Source: Topomyia yanbarensis
Lineage: Eukaryota > Arthropoda > Insecta > Diptera > Culicidae
Length of the DNA stretch: 64,000 nt
Assembly: GCF_030247195.1 (NCBI RefSeq)
Contig: NC_080670.1
Coordinates: forward strand, 205,704,546 to 205,768,545
Reading direction: 5' to 3'
Shown in pieces: positions 22,900-36,060 of this stretch. The notes beneath the pieces are model-generated. The model was not told the DNA's origin, searched no databases, and saw only the letters and a program-made list of their open reading frames with translations. The position numbers and the translations under genes were made by a program. How positions within the stretch are numbered: the stretch's first letter is position 1; each line of letters opens with the position of its first letter.

Positions 22900-24000
22900 G
22901 GCCTTCCGTCAGGATAAGTTAAGTACGTTTCTCGTGTGCCCGTTCACACGTGCCGTACGCCAAAACGATCCGTGCCGTTGATGTTGTGTGTGAATGCCTC
23001 CACTTAACTGCATGTAACTAATCTTGACGTTCCGTACCGGTGACGGAAGCCTGATGTATCTTGTGAATCGTACTTTAAGCTTGCGAATAATCTGAACTAC
23101 TTTCTTCGGGTGAATCAATTGCGAGTGGGCATCTGTCGGATAGGATCAGTAGTGAAGTGGAACCGATTTGTTTACCGCTGTGACAATTTCTGCACCACCT
23201 TCCATCTGGTTGGTGTGCACCTGTGCGAAGTTCGTGGCTAACAGTTGGACTTTCTCTTTGGCGAGGAAGAGACAATTGTGGCTACTTCACGCAAGTTTGT
23301 AATATATTTGGCCGATTTTCGTAGGGCCTTGGAGATTCTCCGTAGCGTGTTATGGTCGTCGTTCAGGGTGTACAGCGTTTTTTTATCTACTGGAGATAGT
23401 CTGGTCGTAGTCCACTCGAATCGAACGGTTTAGTCCGATACGATGTCCTTGAAGATGGGATCTCCTGTACCATTGACCTTTGTACTACAGGAACCGCAAT
23501 ACCTCCATTAAAGTCCTCGTTAGCAGCTCAATAGCAGTGGCGAACTCAGTTTCGTCAAGGGAAAAAAATCCGACAACGATAGCACGTCCTTTTGTAGCAC
23601 CTGTGTGTATGATTTTCCTGACAGGGTCGAGCTGCTATGACGACCCTAGAAGGTACGTGGTGGAGCAGGGTGTGGGGCTTGATGCCGGCGCTGTCGTGTC
23701 TCGCTCTTGTCACTTTGTTCCAAATTTACTGTCTTAAAGAGATAGCAGCCATCTGAGAAATGTTTCTCACTACACTTGACGCACAATGGAAGGAGATTGC
23801 ATATCCAAATCGTTGAGACTCGGTGACACTGTTCTGCATTAGTGGGTCTCCGTCCGTAGTAGCGCCATGTCACTTTCTACAGTTCCTAAAGTTTTACAGT
23901 TCTTTTTCAAATTAGCGTAGATACAGGGCATTGTCCTCTCGGCCGACTTTGCGGGAAAACAGTTTCATCTGTAAGACGTTCCGTTACCTGTTCGATCACG
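22900..24000 (-). pseudogene. Jockey-type LINE ORF1 (gag) remnant with CCHC knuckles
   Basis: Minus-strand 23873-23646 reads PTNAEQCHRV... followed by LPLCVKCSEKHFSDGCYLF, two zinc-knuckle-like blocks as in gag proteins of Jockey-clade LINEs, then KTVNLEQSDKSETRQR. Neighbouring minus-strand frames down to about 22909 continue as broken coding-like sequence (for example 23275-23075). Stops and frameshifts make it inactive. No RT was found attached. Confidence 0.55.
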
Positions 24001-24018
24001 ATCACGATACAAGACTAA

Positions 24019-24110
24019 GGGCCGATTGCTTCACATTGGTTAACGTTTAAACCAGGTTTAAACGTACTGGTAAACCAGGTTTAAAATTTAAGTCAGCGTG
24101 AAGAAATCGC
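24019..24110. repeat. Small MITE copy (GGGCC...CTTCAC family)
   Basis: Starts gggccgattgcttcac and ends gcgtgaagaaatcgc. Internal 'taaaccaggttta' words are shared with the copy at 61026-61121. The right terminus is truncated. Confidence 0.55.
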
Positions 24111-25390
24111 ATAAATGCAAGCAATGCATTTATGAAAGGAGAATGGCCAATACATATACGGAATGTAGATAATAATTGTGTAATACCACAGAGTACAGAC
24201 GTCCATCTCGAGCTTTTAACATGTGTTAGATATAAATGCATGTTCAAAGCTAATTCGGATATCTCTACTAAGTGCGCCACTTGTTTGTATGGGAGCGTGA
24301 TTGAAATGACAGCCGAATTACATTGAGGTTTCAAAATGACCGACAGTTAGGCCAATAATTGGGATAGGTTTGTATCGCGGCGCTACTGTTTTAACGGAAA
24401 TTCAATCAACTGTTTTCACAAGTATTACAAACTCATTTGTTCGAACATGGATTTCTATTTCTTGTTATTAAAGGTAATAGACCGAGCGCTAAGAAAACGC
24501 AGAAATGACTTCCGTCAAATGTACCGGAGTTTTGAGAGAAGATTTGACTCTTCATCAGTCTCGTTATCAATCTTTCGGATTATTTTGTGTTAGGCATCGT
24601 CGAGCGGTATACCGATAGAACCCCTCACGCTAAACATAGGTCAACACCCACACTACTTTTACAGTAAACGGCAAGTTACTGCAAGAACAAAGGTTCAGTA
24701 GCCTACGGATCGACAGCATCTAGCTTAAACCGCCTAGCTGCCTTTTCGTTTACTGTGCAATTATGCAATAGGAAGGCGATTTTTAACAGATAGGACTACA
24801 GCACATGGCTTAGTAAATTTTGGTCCGTTCCGCGAGACAAAGTTTGCAAAATCGGACAAAGTGGCGACTGTCTGGGCATGGTTGTTTCAAAAAGTTCTAT
24901 ATCGCATCCTCTAGTTTGTCTACTCTTAAAAATGCTCTCTTGCCAGCACAAATGAGCTGTCTTCGTTATCTATACTGAACAAATTTTGAAATGAACCCGC
25001 CTCTGTCTTCTTTCGTCTCCTAGGTCATTTAACAAATATGATAAGCTACTAACATTATTGGCCCTCGCTAGTAAACACAATATATTTCTTCTCGATCTTA
25101 TAACAGAATTTGATAATCCCTGTTCGGGTCGATATTGGTGATTGTTATGATGTACAGTAGGAAACTATGCTGTAGTAGGGACAATATTGTCAAGTTCCAC
25201 AAAAAACAGTCTCCCTACATTAGATACTTGAAAGATACTCGCCTCTGCTCTCGGAGATCACCCAGGTGCCCCGTCATGCACTGCTTCTGAATCAGCCACC
25301 ACATCCAATGTCAAAAGAGTCGACACCTAGCAGGACCAACATGTATCACCACCCAACCGAAGCGACCGATTCATTTTAAAATACGAATCT
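24111..25390. other. No gene recognised
   Basis: AT-rich sequence without convincing coding frames, RNA genes or repeats shared with the rest of the window. Confidence 0.4.
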
Positions 25391-25391
25391 A

Positions 25392-26263
25392 GGGGCAGAT
25401 CACTCTAGGAATGTATGACAAATTTGCATTAAATTAGAAAAAATGCATTTAGTTGCCATTTTTGCATCAACTTTGCACTCCCTCGCAGAAACATTTGTTT
25501 AACAAACGTCCTACAGTAATTAAGTTTTGTTTTTTTTTTGTGTTTCGAATTCATCTCGTCAGTAACTAGCACCATCTGGGTGTCTAGTTAGACGATGTAT
25601 CTAAACTAGTACCCAAATTAGCACTAGTTAGACACAAAAAATTCCAAACAGTTCACACGACATATGTGAACGCCTAAAGCCACATGTCCCGAGTGAACAA
25701 AACAAAACTTAATTAAAATTAGGTCTTGTGCCCTTAACGCGCAAAACGGTTTAGTCTAATTTTTATTGCATAATACCAGGCGTTTGGTTTCTTGAACCAA
25801 AAGACAAGAGTTCGTCTTCGCTTTCTCGTCAGCAAACCAGAGCTATATTTGCTTCCCGGGACATCACTCGGGACATGTGGCTTTAGGCGTTCACATATGT
25901 CGTGTGAACTGTTTGGAATTTTTTGTGTCTAACTAGTGCTAATTTTTTGTACTAGTTTAGATACATCGTCTAACTAGACACCCAGATGGTGCTAGTTACT
26001 GACGAGATGAATTCGAAACACAAAAAAAAACAAAACTTAATTAAAATTAGGTCTTGTGCCCTTAACGCGCAAAACGGTTTAGTCCAATTTTTATTGCGTC
26101 CTACAGTAACTTTATTCGACGTTTAGTTGAATGCAGGTCTATTTTTTGTAGGATTTTGACGTCTTACACGCAACTCAAAATGCATTATGAATTTCTATTT
26201 TGATGGAAAGAAATGCATTTAATTTCGCTAATTTTTCAAAATGCATCACTAGTGATCTGCCCC
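25392..26263. mobile_element. MITE with TIR GGGGCAGATCACT, interrupted
   Basis: Terminal inverted repeats ggggcagatcact (25392) and agtgatctgcccc (ending 26263) are flanked by TA on both sides, the target of Tc1/mariner-type elements. Subterminal regions contain repeated 'aaatgcatt' words. A second copy is at 58237-58700 in opposite orientation. Alignment of the two shows that 25520-26109 is a later insertion in this copy; without it the element is about 280 bp. Confidence 0.8.
25520..26109. mobile_element. Fold-back element nested in MITE, 13-bp target duplication
   Basis: The 13-bp sequence cgtcctacagtaa occurs at 25507-25519 and 26097-26109. Between them, 25522-25695 and about 25865-26040 are long near-perfect inverted arms. 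In addition, 25699-25768 recurs as a direct copy at 26029-26096, ending at the right junction. No coding capacity. The structure resembles a self-complementary retroinsertion or a fold-back transposon. Confidence 0.75.
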
Positions 26264-26333
26264 TAGGTAGAAACACACAGTCAATAAATTTAATCAGAGA
26301 TCAGTTATTATTTGATAACAAGAAATATCATCC

Positions 26334-26498
26334 GGGGTGGGAATTTGGGCGTAGTTGATAAATCGATTACCTTGTACGCAGCTCGTCTAGGTACGATTCT
26401 CAACCCCGCACATAGGGTTAGAGATTTTTCCCAAAGAGATTTCTCTAACCCGAAAAGAGGCGAAAGATCCTAAGGTTAAAACCTCTATAATCAAAAAA
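26334..26498 (+). mobile_element. tRNA-derived SINE
   Basis: The 5' part resembles a tRNA with an RNA polymerase III B-box-like sequence (ggtacgattctca) near 26392. The 3' part ends in a short A-run after 'acctctataatc'. An exact 11-bp target duplication (aaatatcatcc) is at 26323-26333 and 26499-26509, so both ends are defined. It resembles Feilai-type SINEs of Aedes, from memory. Confidence 0.75.
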
Positions 26499-26561
26499 AA
26501 ATATCATCCACCATCCTACTCAGACTAAACAATGCGTATGCCCCCTGCATAATAGGTAATA

Positions 26562-27118
26562 CAGTCGTGATTCGCTGGCTGGTCACTTTTTAATTAGTCC
26601 TGCTCTGATTGGACCATTGTCCAATTAAAAAGCATCTGAATGCCTAAATCTTATGTCAAATTTACTGTGACAATCACAATTTACTGTGACAACAAATAAA
26701 GATGTCAATGAATTTACACTATTAACGTCTCCTTTGGAGAGCTTTTGAAATCTGCCAGTTGGTTCAACTAGCGAATCAAATTCATTAGTTGGACAGAGGT
26801 TGTTACCCAACCCGCGAATTACGACTGTAGCGGAGATCCAACTAGAAAGCAGTCCAGTTAAAAAGTGCCCAACCAGCGTACAGTCGCGATTCGCTCGTTG
26901 GGCCACAGCATCTGTCCAACTAACAAATTTGATTCGCTACTTGGACCGTAAATCCATCTGTTCACATCTCTAATTGTTGTCAGTTTGATTGTCAAAGTGA
27001 ATTTGACGTAAAATTTTGACATTAGGATGCTTTTTAGTTGGACAGTGGTCCAACTAGCGGAGGTCTAACTAAAAATCCAGGTCCAGTTAAAAAGTGACCA
27101 ACCAGCGAATCACGACTG
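26562..27118. mobile_element. Cluster of nested MITEs (TIR CAGTCGTGATTCGCTGG)
   Basis: At least two copies. One unit is 26562-26827, and a full copy is 26881-27118 (238 bp), each bounded by TA dinucleotides. A right-end fragment of a further copy lies at 26830-26878. Ends read cagtcgtgattcgctgg and its reverse complement. Inner sequence repeats words such as 'ggtccaactagcgga' and 'gtccagttaaaaagtg'. A third location is 51873-52103. Confidence 0.8.
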
Positions 27119-28389
27119 TATAACGATTGTACCCATAAATATTTGTTGCGGAACACTTCAGCAATCATGTCTGAACACACAAGACTAATCTTCGGGGATG
27201 TTTGCGAGCCAAATCTTGTCTTCGATATCGATTATGGAAAACGAAAAAGGTGAACAAAAACACGAGTTAAATCACTCCGAAGAAAATCCAGATTGCAACG
27301 AAATCAAAATGATCTCGAAATGCTTCAAGAAAAGATAAATTAATTCCGGAATAACTTTTGCAAAGAAACGACTAAATGTCAGTAACCCCAGCGAAAAAAA
27401 TACAAGCTGCGCTATTGGCATCTTTACGCAGAAAATATATATAGGGGGCGCTACATGCTTGAGGTGGATGTTTTGCGAATAAACTGTCAGATCAGTAGAA
27501 AATTTTCAAAAGTTTACGCAATTTTTGCATTTTTTAAGAAAATTGGTCACATTTGTATAAAAAACTGAAAGTGAAGTGGAAGAAAACTAATTTCCTTCAA
27601 GATGGCAATAGATTTATCATGCAAAAGAGGGATATTGTGGCATATTTTTAAATTTTCCTTTTTTTACATTTTAACGACATTCAATTAGCTAGAGAGAGCT
27701 AGAGGTAGGGAAAGTTATGAAAATTAGAGCCATAGTACTCAAGTGAGAGCAAGGATGTGAAGTAAGCAGATCGGACAACTAGAAGCGGCAGGGTCATTAG
27801 AACAGGCTTAATATCGTACGGGTTTAATCTTTGTCTTCTGCTAATGAAGGTCGAGCTTAAGCAGTATAACTACGAATCACCCGAGTTTACTAGCATGTGT
27901 CCTGATAAAGGTAGACGTGTCTATCTTTACCGTGACAACCGACTTTTAATTTTTTTTAATCTGTATAAAACCACTTCGTACAAAGTTGTGTATACTCGAA
28001 ATGAGAGCTAATTCTTGCCAAAAGTGAACTTATTTTTGTTATGCCTTGATAGGTTGTTTAAATATTCTTAAATCGGGCGGTTGTGAACCCTAACCTAGAA
28101 TCACATAATACACATTTTCGATGATTTTTTATGTTTAACTTAAGTGTATCTACTAAAAACTATTATCATTATTTTCAAATCGTTTTTCTTCCCCTCTGAG
28201 TCCATTATTCGATTATGATTGATGCGTATTTACGGAAAAACATCAAAAAATTACATCAATTTATTTATCATAGATATAAAAAACACAAACATCCACCTTA
28301 TCTTGTTTATGCTATTAATCTGTAGATGTCGCAGCAGGTAAATGAGCATTGCAGCAAAATGCCAATTTACATTAACGTTTCCGAATGTT
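27119..28389. other. No gene recognised
   Basis: AT-rich, no convincing coding, RNA gene or shared repeat. Confidence 0.4.
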
Positions 28390-28892
28390 CACGCAGAAGA
28401 ATCAGGCCTTTTTGAATCAACAAAACGTTTAGTTGAATCAAAAACGTGGCGAATGACTGTTTCAAACTGAAATGGGCGTTTTTCGAAAGCATGTATTTGG
28501 TTTAGTTCAACAAATGCTTCTGTTTACATTTTAAATAGAAACATTGTTGAATCAAAATAAAATTTGTTAGATCTAACTGATCCCTTTGTTAAAAACCAAC
28601 TGAGTCTTTGTTCAATTTCAACTAAATTTGAGTTGTTCTCTCCTTTGGTTAATACAAACGATTTGTTTTTGTTTCTTCAAACTTGTTTGTTCGGTTAAAC
28701 TTATCATGATTTTGTTGTTTCAAACGAAATATTTGTTGAAACTACTGAAAAGCCAACAAATGAATTAGTTGGTAATTTCAACCAACAGTATTGATTGAAT
28801 CAAACCTTTATCTTGTTTGTCACTATATCAAACGGGAAAATTGTTATTTAAAACCAAAATTTGTTCATTTTTACTATTTTTTTTTCTGCGTG
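28390..28892. mobile_element. Putative MITE with CACGCAGAA termini
   Basis: Begins cacgcagaa at 28390 and ends with its reverse complement ttctgcgtg at 28884-28892. The 503-bp interior is built from many variants of TTGTTGAATCAAA/TTTGTT words on both strands, giving a low-complexity look. No ORF. No target duplication was established. Confidence 0.5.
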
Positions 28893-29185
28893 TTGGAAGA
28901 ATATAATTATAACAACGTTGATTATAAAGCGTCTTTGCAAGGTGGGTGCCACCTACGACCATTTGAATAAGCGTTCTCGATATGATAACCCGAACGTAGT
29001 TCATCTAGTCGCCATCAGTAGCACTGTCAGCAGTTGGCAGAAATGATTCAGATCATCTTTCGCTCAGCTGTCAGCAGCAGAGGTAAATAAAACACATCAA
29101 AGTGTTGTAAACAATCCGTTTATCGCCGTCTCGCAGATTAAATCTTTTGTCGTACTGTTTTCGACCAAAAGAACGCAATATAATA

Positions 29186-30954
29186 ATGGATTACTTTCAA
29201 ACGATATGCCGAATCTGCCAGGCGCAGGAGAATTTGTGTGATTTGACGAATAAACTAAACGAATGTGTCGCGGAAAAGTTGTCCTCACTGACCACGATCC
29301 GGGTAAGTTCCAATCAATTTAAGGACGAGATTGATTATTATTATTCCTTCAACGTACAGATCCAGCAAGAGGACGTACTACCCCGCTGCATCTGTGTAGA
29401 GTGCGTCAACACGCTCAACCTGGCCTACGACTTTCTGCTGCGATGTGAAGCGGCCGAGCAGAAGTTACAAGACGAGATTCAGCTACAACAGATGGAAGCC
29501 GATAAAGACTCTCTGGAAGTAGAAGATCAGAAACCTCTGATCGAAACGGTCGAGTATCTAGTAGATATAGTCGATGTAGACGTACCGGTTAAGGGTAACT
29601 CTAACCAGGATCTAGATGAGATCAAATTAACAGATTCCGTGAATCCAACTGAGATATCCGAGGAGGCAAATCAACCGGAAGAGCAACTGGACGGTTCTAT
29701 TCCGGTGTCGTATGCCATAGAGGAATTTCTGGAAGAAAATGAAGAGGACATTGTGGAGGAAGAGGACGTGGTTAGTGTGTTGTTCGATGACTCGCAGAAT
29801 CCGTCGGTGTTGGAAGCGGCGAACACCGGCGAGAAGAGATTTTTTTGCGATACTTGTGGGGCGGGATTCGAAAAATGTCCCGATCTTTACAAGCATCTCA
29901 AGGAACACGGGAAAGAGCGGTTTCAGTGTAAGGAGTGCGATCGTTGGTTTTCACGTCGGGCTCACCTCCAGAGCCACGAAGTTATTCATACCAAAGAGAG
30001 GAACTTTAACTGCCAGAGCTGTTCGAATTCGTACACGAGCAGCCGGAATCTGCGGAGGCACGTTAAGAGTGCTCATTTGGGAGAGAAACCGTTCGTGTGT
30101 GATTTGTGTGGGAAGGAATTTTCACAGAAAACGGTTCTGGAGGCGCATCACAGCACCCACGTCCAGGAGCGGAACTTCTGCTGTGAGATCTGTCGAAAAT
30201 GGTTTAAATCCAGCAAGTTGCTTAAGCTGCACGAGTTGAGACATGTGAAAAGTGAACTACCGAGGCAGGTAACGGAACCGGTTGAGTGCGACGTTTGTCA
30301 CAAACTGTACTCGAGCAAGATTTCTCTGCGGAGTCACAAACAGATCCACTCCGATGCGAAGATTCTGTGCACTTTCTGCGACAAGAGTTTCAAAATTAGG
30401 GCACATTTGAAGGTAGGTCATTGGCGATTTTTGTGAGGAATGATGTTGAGGATTTATGATTTTAGGTCCATCTCCGCAGTCATACCAAAGAGCAACCGTA
30501 CGAGTGTACGATTTGTCATAAAAAGTTTGGCTACGAAACATCGCTCAAAACGCACAGGATGGTGCACTCAGACGAACGTCCGTACAAGTGTGACACGTGC
30601 GAGCTTTCGTTTCGGCAGGTTAATCATCTGAAGGTGCACAAGTTTCTGCACAGCGGTCAGAAACCGTTCGAGTGTACTGTGTGTCACAAATCGTTTGCCC
30701 TCCGGGGGAACTTGACAATTCATATGCGAATTCACGATGGACTAGCTAGTAGTCCTTTTCAGTGTTACCTGTGCGAGGGGAAGAAACTGAACGATTCGAA
30801 TGCGCTGAAACGACACCTGAAGGCACATCCCAATGCGAAGGCGGTTAAGATGGGCACACTGACGGTGATTATCGAGCAGGATGACGATCCGGCCGACGAG
30901 GAAGACCAGCAGGATATGGCAAGTCAGTCTGAACCGGTCAGTAATCAGAGCTGA
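29186..30954 (+). CDS. ZAD domain / C2H2 zinc-finger transcription factor
   Basis: Exons 29186-30412 and 30466-30954, with a 53-bp GT-AG intron splitting finger 7 (AHLK|VHLRSH). The product is 571 residues. An N-terminal zinc-finger-associated domain (about residues 5-85) has cysteines in CRIC and CVEC, followed by an acidic linker (many E/D, to about 205) and eleven C2H2 fingers, the last with an irregular spacing. TGEKP-like linkers occur between several fingers. ZAD proteins are insect nuclear DNA-binding factors; the ZAD mediates dimerisation. The acidic linker and tail (DDDPADEEDQQD) may be regulatory. The start has an ATAATAATGG context. AATAAA at 31033-31038 follows the stop. Individual target or orthologue not identified. 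Confidence 0.93.
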
Positions 30955-31032
30955 TGTTGAAGGGAATGGCTTTGGAGCATATTTTGTGGTCCGAAATCCT
31001 TTCACGAAAATTGAAAACTAGAGGTAGACATA

Positions 31033-31038
31033 AATAAA
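31033..31038 (+). terminator. Polyadenylation signal (AATAAA)
   Basis: 79 bp after the stop of the zinc-finger gene and 73 bp before the convergent NKAP stop codon, so the two 3' ends are very close or overlap. Confidence 0.55.
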
Positions 31039-31110
31039 ATTATTTTCTATTCAAGTGTAGAAAGATGTCCATTCCATAGCACTAAAGTTATGTTATAGCC
31101 TAAAATGTGC

Positions 31111-32605
<1,495 letters not shown>

Positions 32606-34139
32606 TTATTTCACGGTAAAAATAAAACTTTGTAAACGTTTCAATTCAACACGAAAATCGCAATTTTATTTTCAAACGTAGACCAGATTTTTGTTGATTT
32701 TCGACAGCTGTCATCAGCAGTGGTGCCAGATACAATGTGTAGCTGCTCAAATACACCGAACCAAAACATGCACTAGATTAGATTTACTACAGTGCTGCTC
32801 AAGCGGTGAGTAGAGAACTAAGTGCAAAGTAGAATGATAATCGTCAAGGAAATCGTTCCTATTTTGTGGCCGTTCGTGCAAAAATGGATTATTTGCAATA
32901 TTTTATACAAACTGGCACTTACATTCATTTTTCCAACTCCATTTCTGAGTACCTGCACTAGAAAATGGTTTTTCATCCTGGTATTATGTCGATTTATCTG
33001 CAGAGTCTCAATACTAATTAAAAATACGACCGTTTTGATGGACTGAACCAAATGGCGTAAATCCCTCACGACCAGTGCGGTAAAATATCAATTTCAAACG
33101 AAAATATTCGTTTCAATTGAAACTGCGAGCCTTTCACTGTAAGCATACCACCACTATATCAGTTGAGTTCTGCTGCCGTCTTCGTTTGAGTCGCTCAGAG
33201 TTCACTGTCAATTGAATAACAGGTTCTGGTCATTTGACGTTTTTGCCTGTTTAGTTTCTATTGAAAACCTACCTCACATTAGCATGGTCTCAGTTAATGG
33301 AAGTGAACCATTCCAATGAACCACTCACAAATGAATATGAATGAACACTCACTGAGATGAAAATAACTCCGACCAAGATAATAAATACATATAGGGTAAA
33401 GGCTATGATAAGACGAGACAACTCAAGACGGATACAGGTAGGAACATTTTTTCTCTGTATGAGTGAGGTTGTCATTTTTTCGAGTATTGTTTTGATTTGG
33501 TAATAATTATTTTTTATCAGTAGTTTCGAGATAAAAATGTAAAACCCGGCCTTTTCTCTCTTTTCACCGTGCGCCAAAGAACCGGGATGCTCGTCCGGAT
33601 GATTATGTTTACTACCAGCGGCCCGGTGGGCATGCTTAATTTTACAAGTTTAAACAAATTCACTCAAAAATGACAAATGTACCGACCCTTTCTTTCTCCT
33701 AATCTTGGAGCAGTTGTCTCTGTATTTTTAGTTTCTCACCTTTCTTTTATCCTGCTGAATGATTGTTGACAGATGACTGTATGCAGCTAGCGAGGTTGGC
33801 AGTGCAGCCAATTTCTTTGTCATATTTAGATATATTGCTTATTATAGCACATAATAATGACCGTTTTATTAACTCTTAATTTTCCAAAATGGAACTAATC
33901 AATCCAACATTTTTATCACATACTACATGTTTCTAGCAAATTTGGCCAGCATAACAGCCTATTTATCAGAATCAAATTTGCCACTAAAATTTATATAGAG
34001 ATGGCCGTACTATCAAAATACAGAAATATACAGAAATCGTATTACTAGTTGCCTTGTCTTGTCTTAAGAGTAAAAGGTCGAACTCGTTAAAGGTCCAAGA
34101 TGATAAATAACGGAAATCGATGGTTAAAGTCATTTTAAA

Positions 34140-34602
34140 CGAAGGCGCAGTTGGTTGAGTGGTAAGCGTGACAGCCACCCATCCCAGTTGGTCTGGGTTC
34201 AATCCCAGCCGAGGTCGTAGAGATTTTTCTGAAAATTTTTCCTTCGGAAGGGATGTAAGGCCGTTGATTTCCGGTCCATGAGTTGATGGGTCGATATCTA
34301 GTTACTAACAAATGTCCTCCTCCCGTGATACTTTTGGAGTACGCAGTAGTATATACGGCCTCTAGCAAAAGCACTTGCTGTAGGCCGGACGAACGTTCCT
34401 TCTGCGATCTACTTTCGGGCCTGGCCGATGCCGGTTTTGATCAATAAACACTTTAGGATTACCAAGAGTTGCACATTGAAAGATGTTTTCCTAATCCCAA
34501 GCATAATTACCTTCTGATTCCCTGTGCAACTTCAGCTAGTCCAGATCGATAACGGAGTGGCAGCCAGGGGTGGTCGTATAAAGTCAAGCTCAAGTTCAAG
34601 CT
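34140..34602 (+). mobile_element. tRNA-derived SINE with 22-bp target duplication
   Basis: The 5' end has textbook polymerase III promoter boxes: A box tggttgagtgg (34151) and B box ggttcaatccc (34196). An exact 22-bp duplication stands at 34118-34139 and 34603-34624. The 3' tail contains short CAAGCT/CAAGTT repeats instead of poly(A). At 463 bp it is long for a SINE. Inserted inside the long inverted-repeat element. Confidence 0.85.
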
Positions 34603-34664
34603 CGATGGTTAAAGTCATTTTAAAATCAGAGATGAGGCAACATGGATACCATTTAAAAAGAGGT

Positions 34665-34965
34665 TTATTTGAAATCCAAGATGACGGCCTTTGGTTACCA
34701 AGAAACAGTGAAAACAACTATCAATATGGGTATCATTTAAAATAGTCATAAAACACCGGAATTTATGAATTTAGACCATCATGAAAACAAAGATGGCGGT
34801 TTTTCGGTAACCACTAAAGCGAAACCATAATCAATATATGTCTACATTGCTTTTGCAAGTACAAGTAGTCCTGGTCAGTAGTTGACGTAAACTGATGATT
34901 GAGGACATTTTGCAATCGATCCAATATGGCGACTTTTGGTTACTTCAATAAACCCACCATCGATA
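34665..34965 (+). repeat. Three diverged ~120-bp internal repeats
   Basis: Related segments near 34676, 34790 and 34920 each contain a form of 'aagatggcggcttttggtta' followed by 'ccat(a)atcaatatg'. They form the inner part of the long inverted-repeat element. Confidence 0.5.
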
Positions 34966-36060
34966 TGACTTGTTTATAGCATTCATGTCGAGCAAAATCT
35001 TTTCGAATTTTTTCTGATAGAGAACATCGACTATTCTCGTGTCTGTAGACTGTGCTCGTAATGTGTTCCTATAGAACCAGTGTGGAAGTGTTTTACCCCT
35101 TCACCATGTCATCGGAACAGGAAAATATTGGTAGAGGTGCAAAGAAAATTGCTGAATTACATATTTGATTTTAGCAATGACTTTGACAGCTTCGTACAAT
35201 AATTATAGCATATTGCATAATTATTTTTCACAATTTCTTAAATTCGCAGATTTCAGACAAAATATAATGAATCTAGTAATAACAGCTTGTTGGAACTGGT
35301 TGCAATGAAAAACGTATTTGGTAGTACGTTCATCTCTATTATATTTTTGTTGCAAATTTGATTCTGATGAATAGGCTGTTATGCTGGCCAAATTTGCTAG
35401 AAACAAGAAGTATGTGATAAAACTGTTGGATTGATTAGTACCAGATAAATGTTGGCGAAATGTGTGTTAATAAAACGGTCATTATTATGTGTATTATAGC
35501 AACATATCTAAATATGACAAAGAAATTGGCTGCACTGCCAACCTCGATAGCTGCATACACTCATCTGTCATCTGGCACAAGAAAGGTAAGATAACCAAAA
35601 ACACGAAGCCAGTTGTCTCTTCTTGTCTTAGGCTTACCTGGATCTCATTTGACTGGTGCTCACTGGGTAAATTGAAAGCGGATCTATTCATTTGAGAGGA
35701 TCAAACGAAGGAGGTTGACTATGAATTGCGACTCATTTGAAAGCGACGGTGAGTGAAGAGCCATGAACCGAGCTTCAGATCAACAGCATCTGATGCGTTA
35801 AATGAATATGAATGCTACCGTAGACGACTGATTGACTGCGTTCATTCAGTTTCGATTGAATGAAATGAAATTTTACTGCACTGCTCACGACCAGCGAAGC
35901 CATAACGATACGGCGCTGAATACTTTTCGTACAGGTGTAAAACTCCCTCCTTGATTAAACACTTCCCAGTTAAAAACAAAATATCTAACACCAAATATGT
36001 TTGGTAGAATTCTTCACTGTGAAGGTAGAGAGCATAGAGTGATCACATATAGATCCAAAA

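Larger units (their letters stand above)
33065..35895. mobile_element. Long inverted-repeat element
   Basis: Left arm (about 33065-33985) and right arm (about 35340-35895) are diverged inverted copies. The inner ends are clearest: 33905-33980 matches the reverse complement of 35345-35440 (aaatttggccagcataacag), and 33770-33860 matches 35475-35575. Outer ends share the motif gtgcggtaaaa / ttttactgcac. The arms are unequal because each has gained or lost segments. The centre (33990-35330) has no ORF but holds a SINE and short internal repeats. Termini were placed by eye. Confidence 0.6.

Noticed and set aside
26334..26400. Second tRNA-like sequence
   Set aside because: Part of a SINE with an 11-bp target duplication and an A-rich tail, so not a host tRNA gene.
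34140..34220. Possible tRNA gene
   Set aside because: A and B boxes are present, but the sequence cannot be folded into a complete acceptor stem and continues into a SINE bounded by target duplications.
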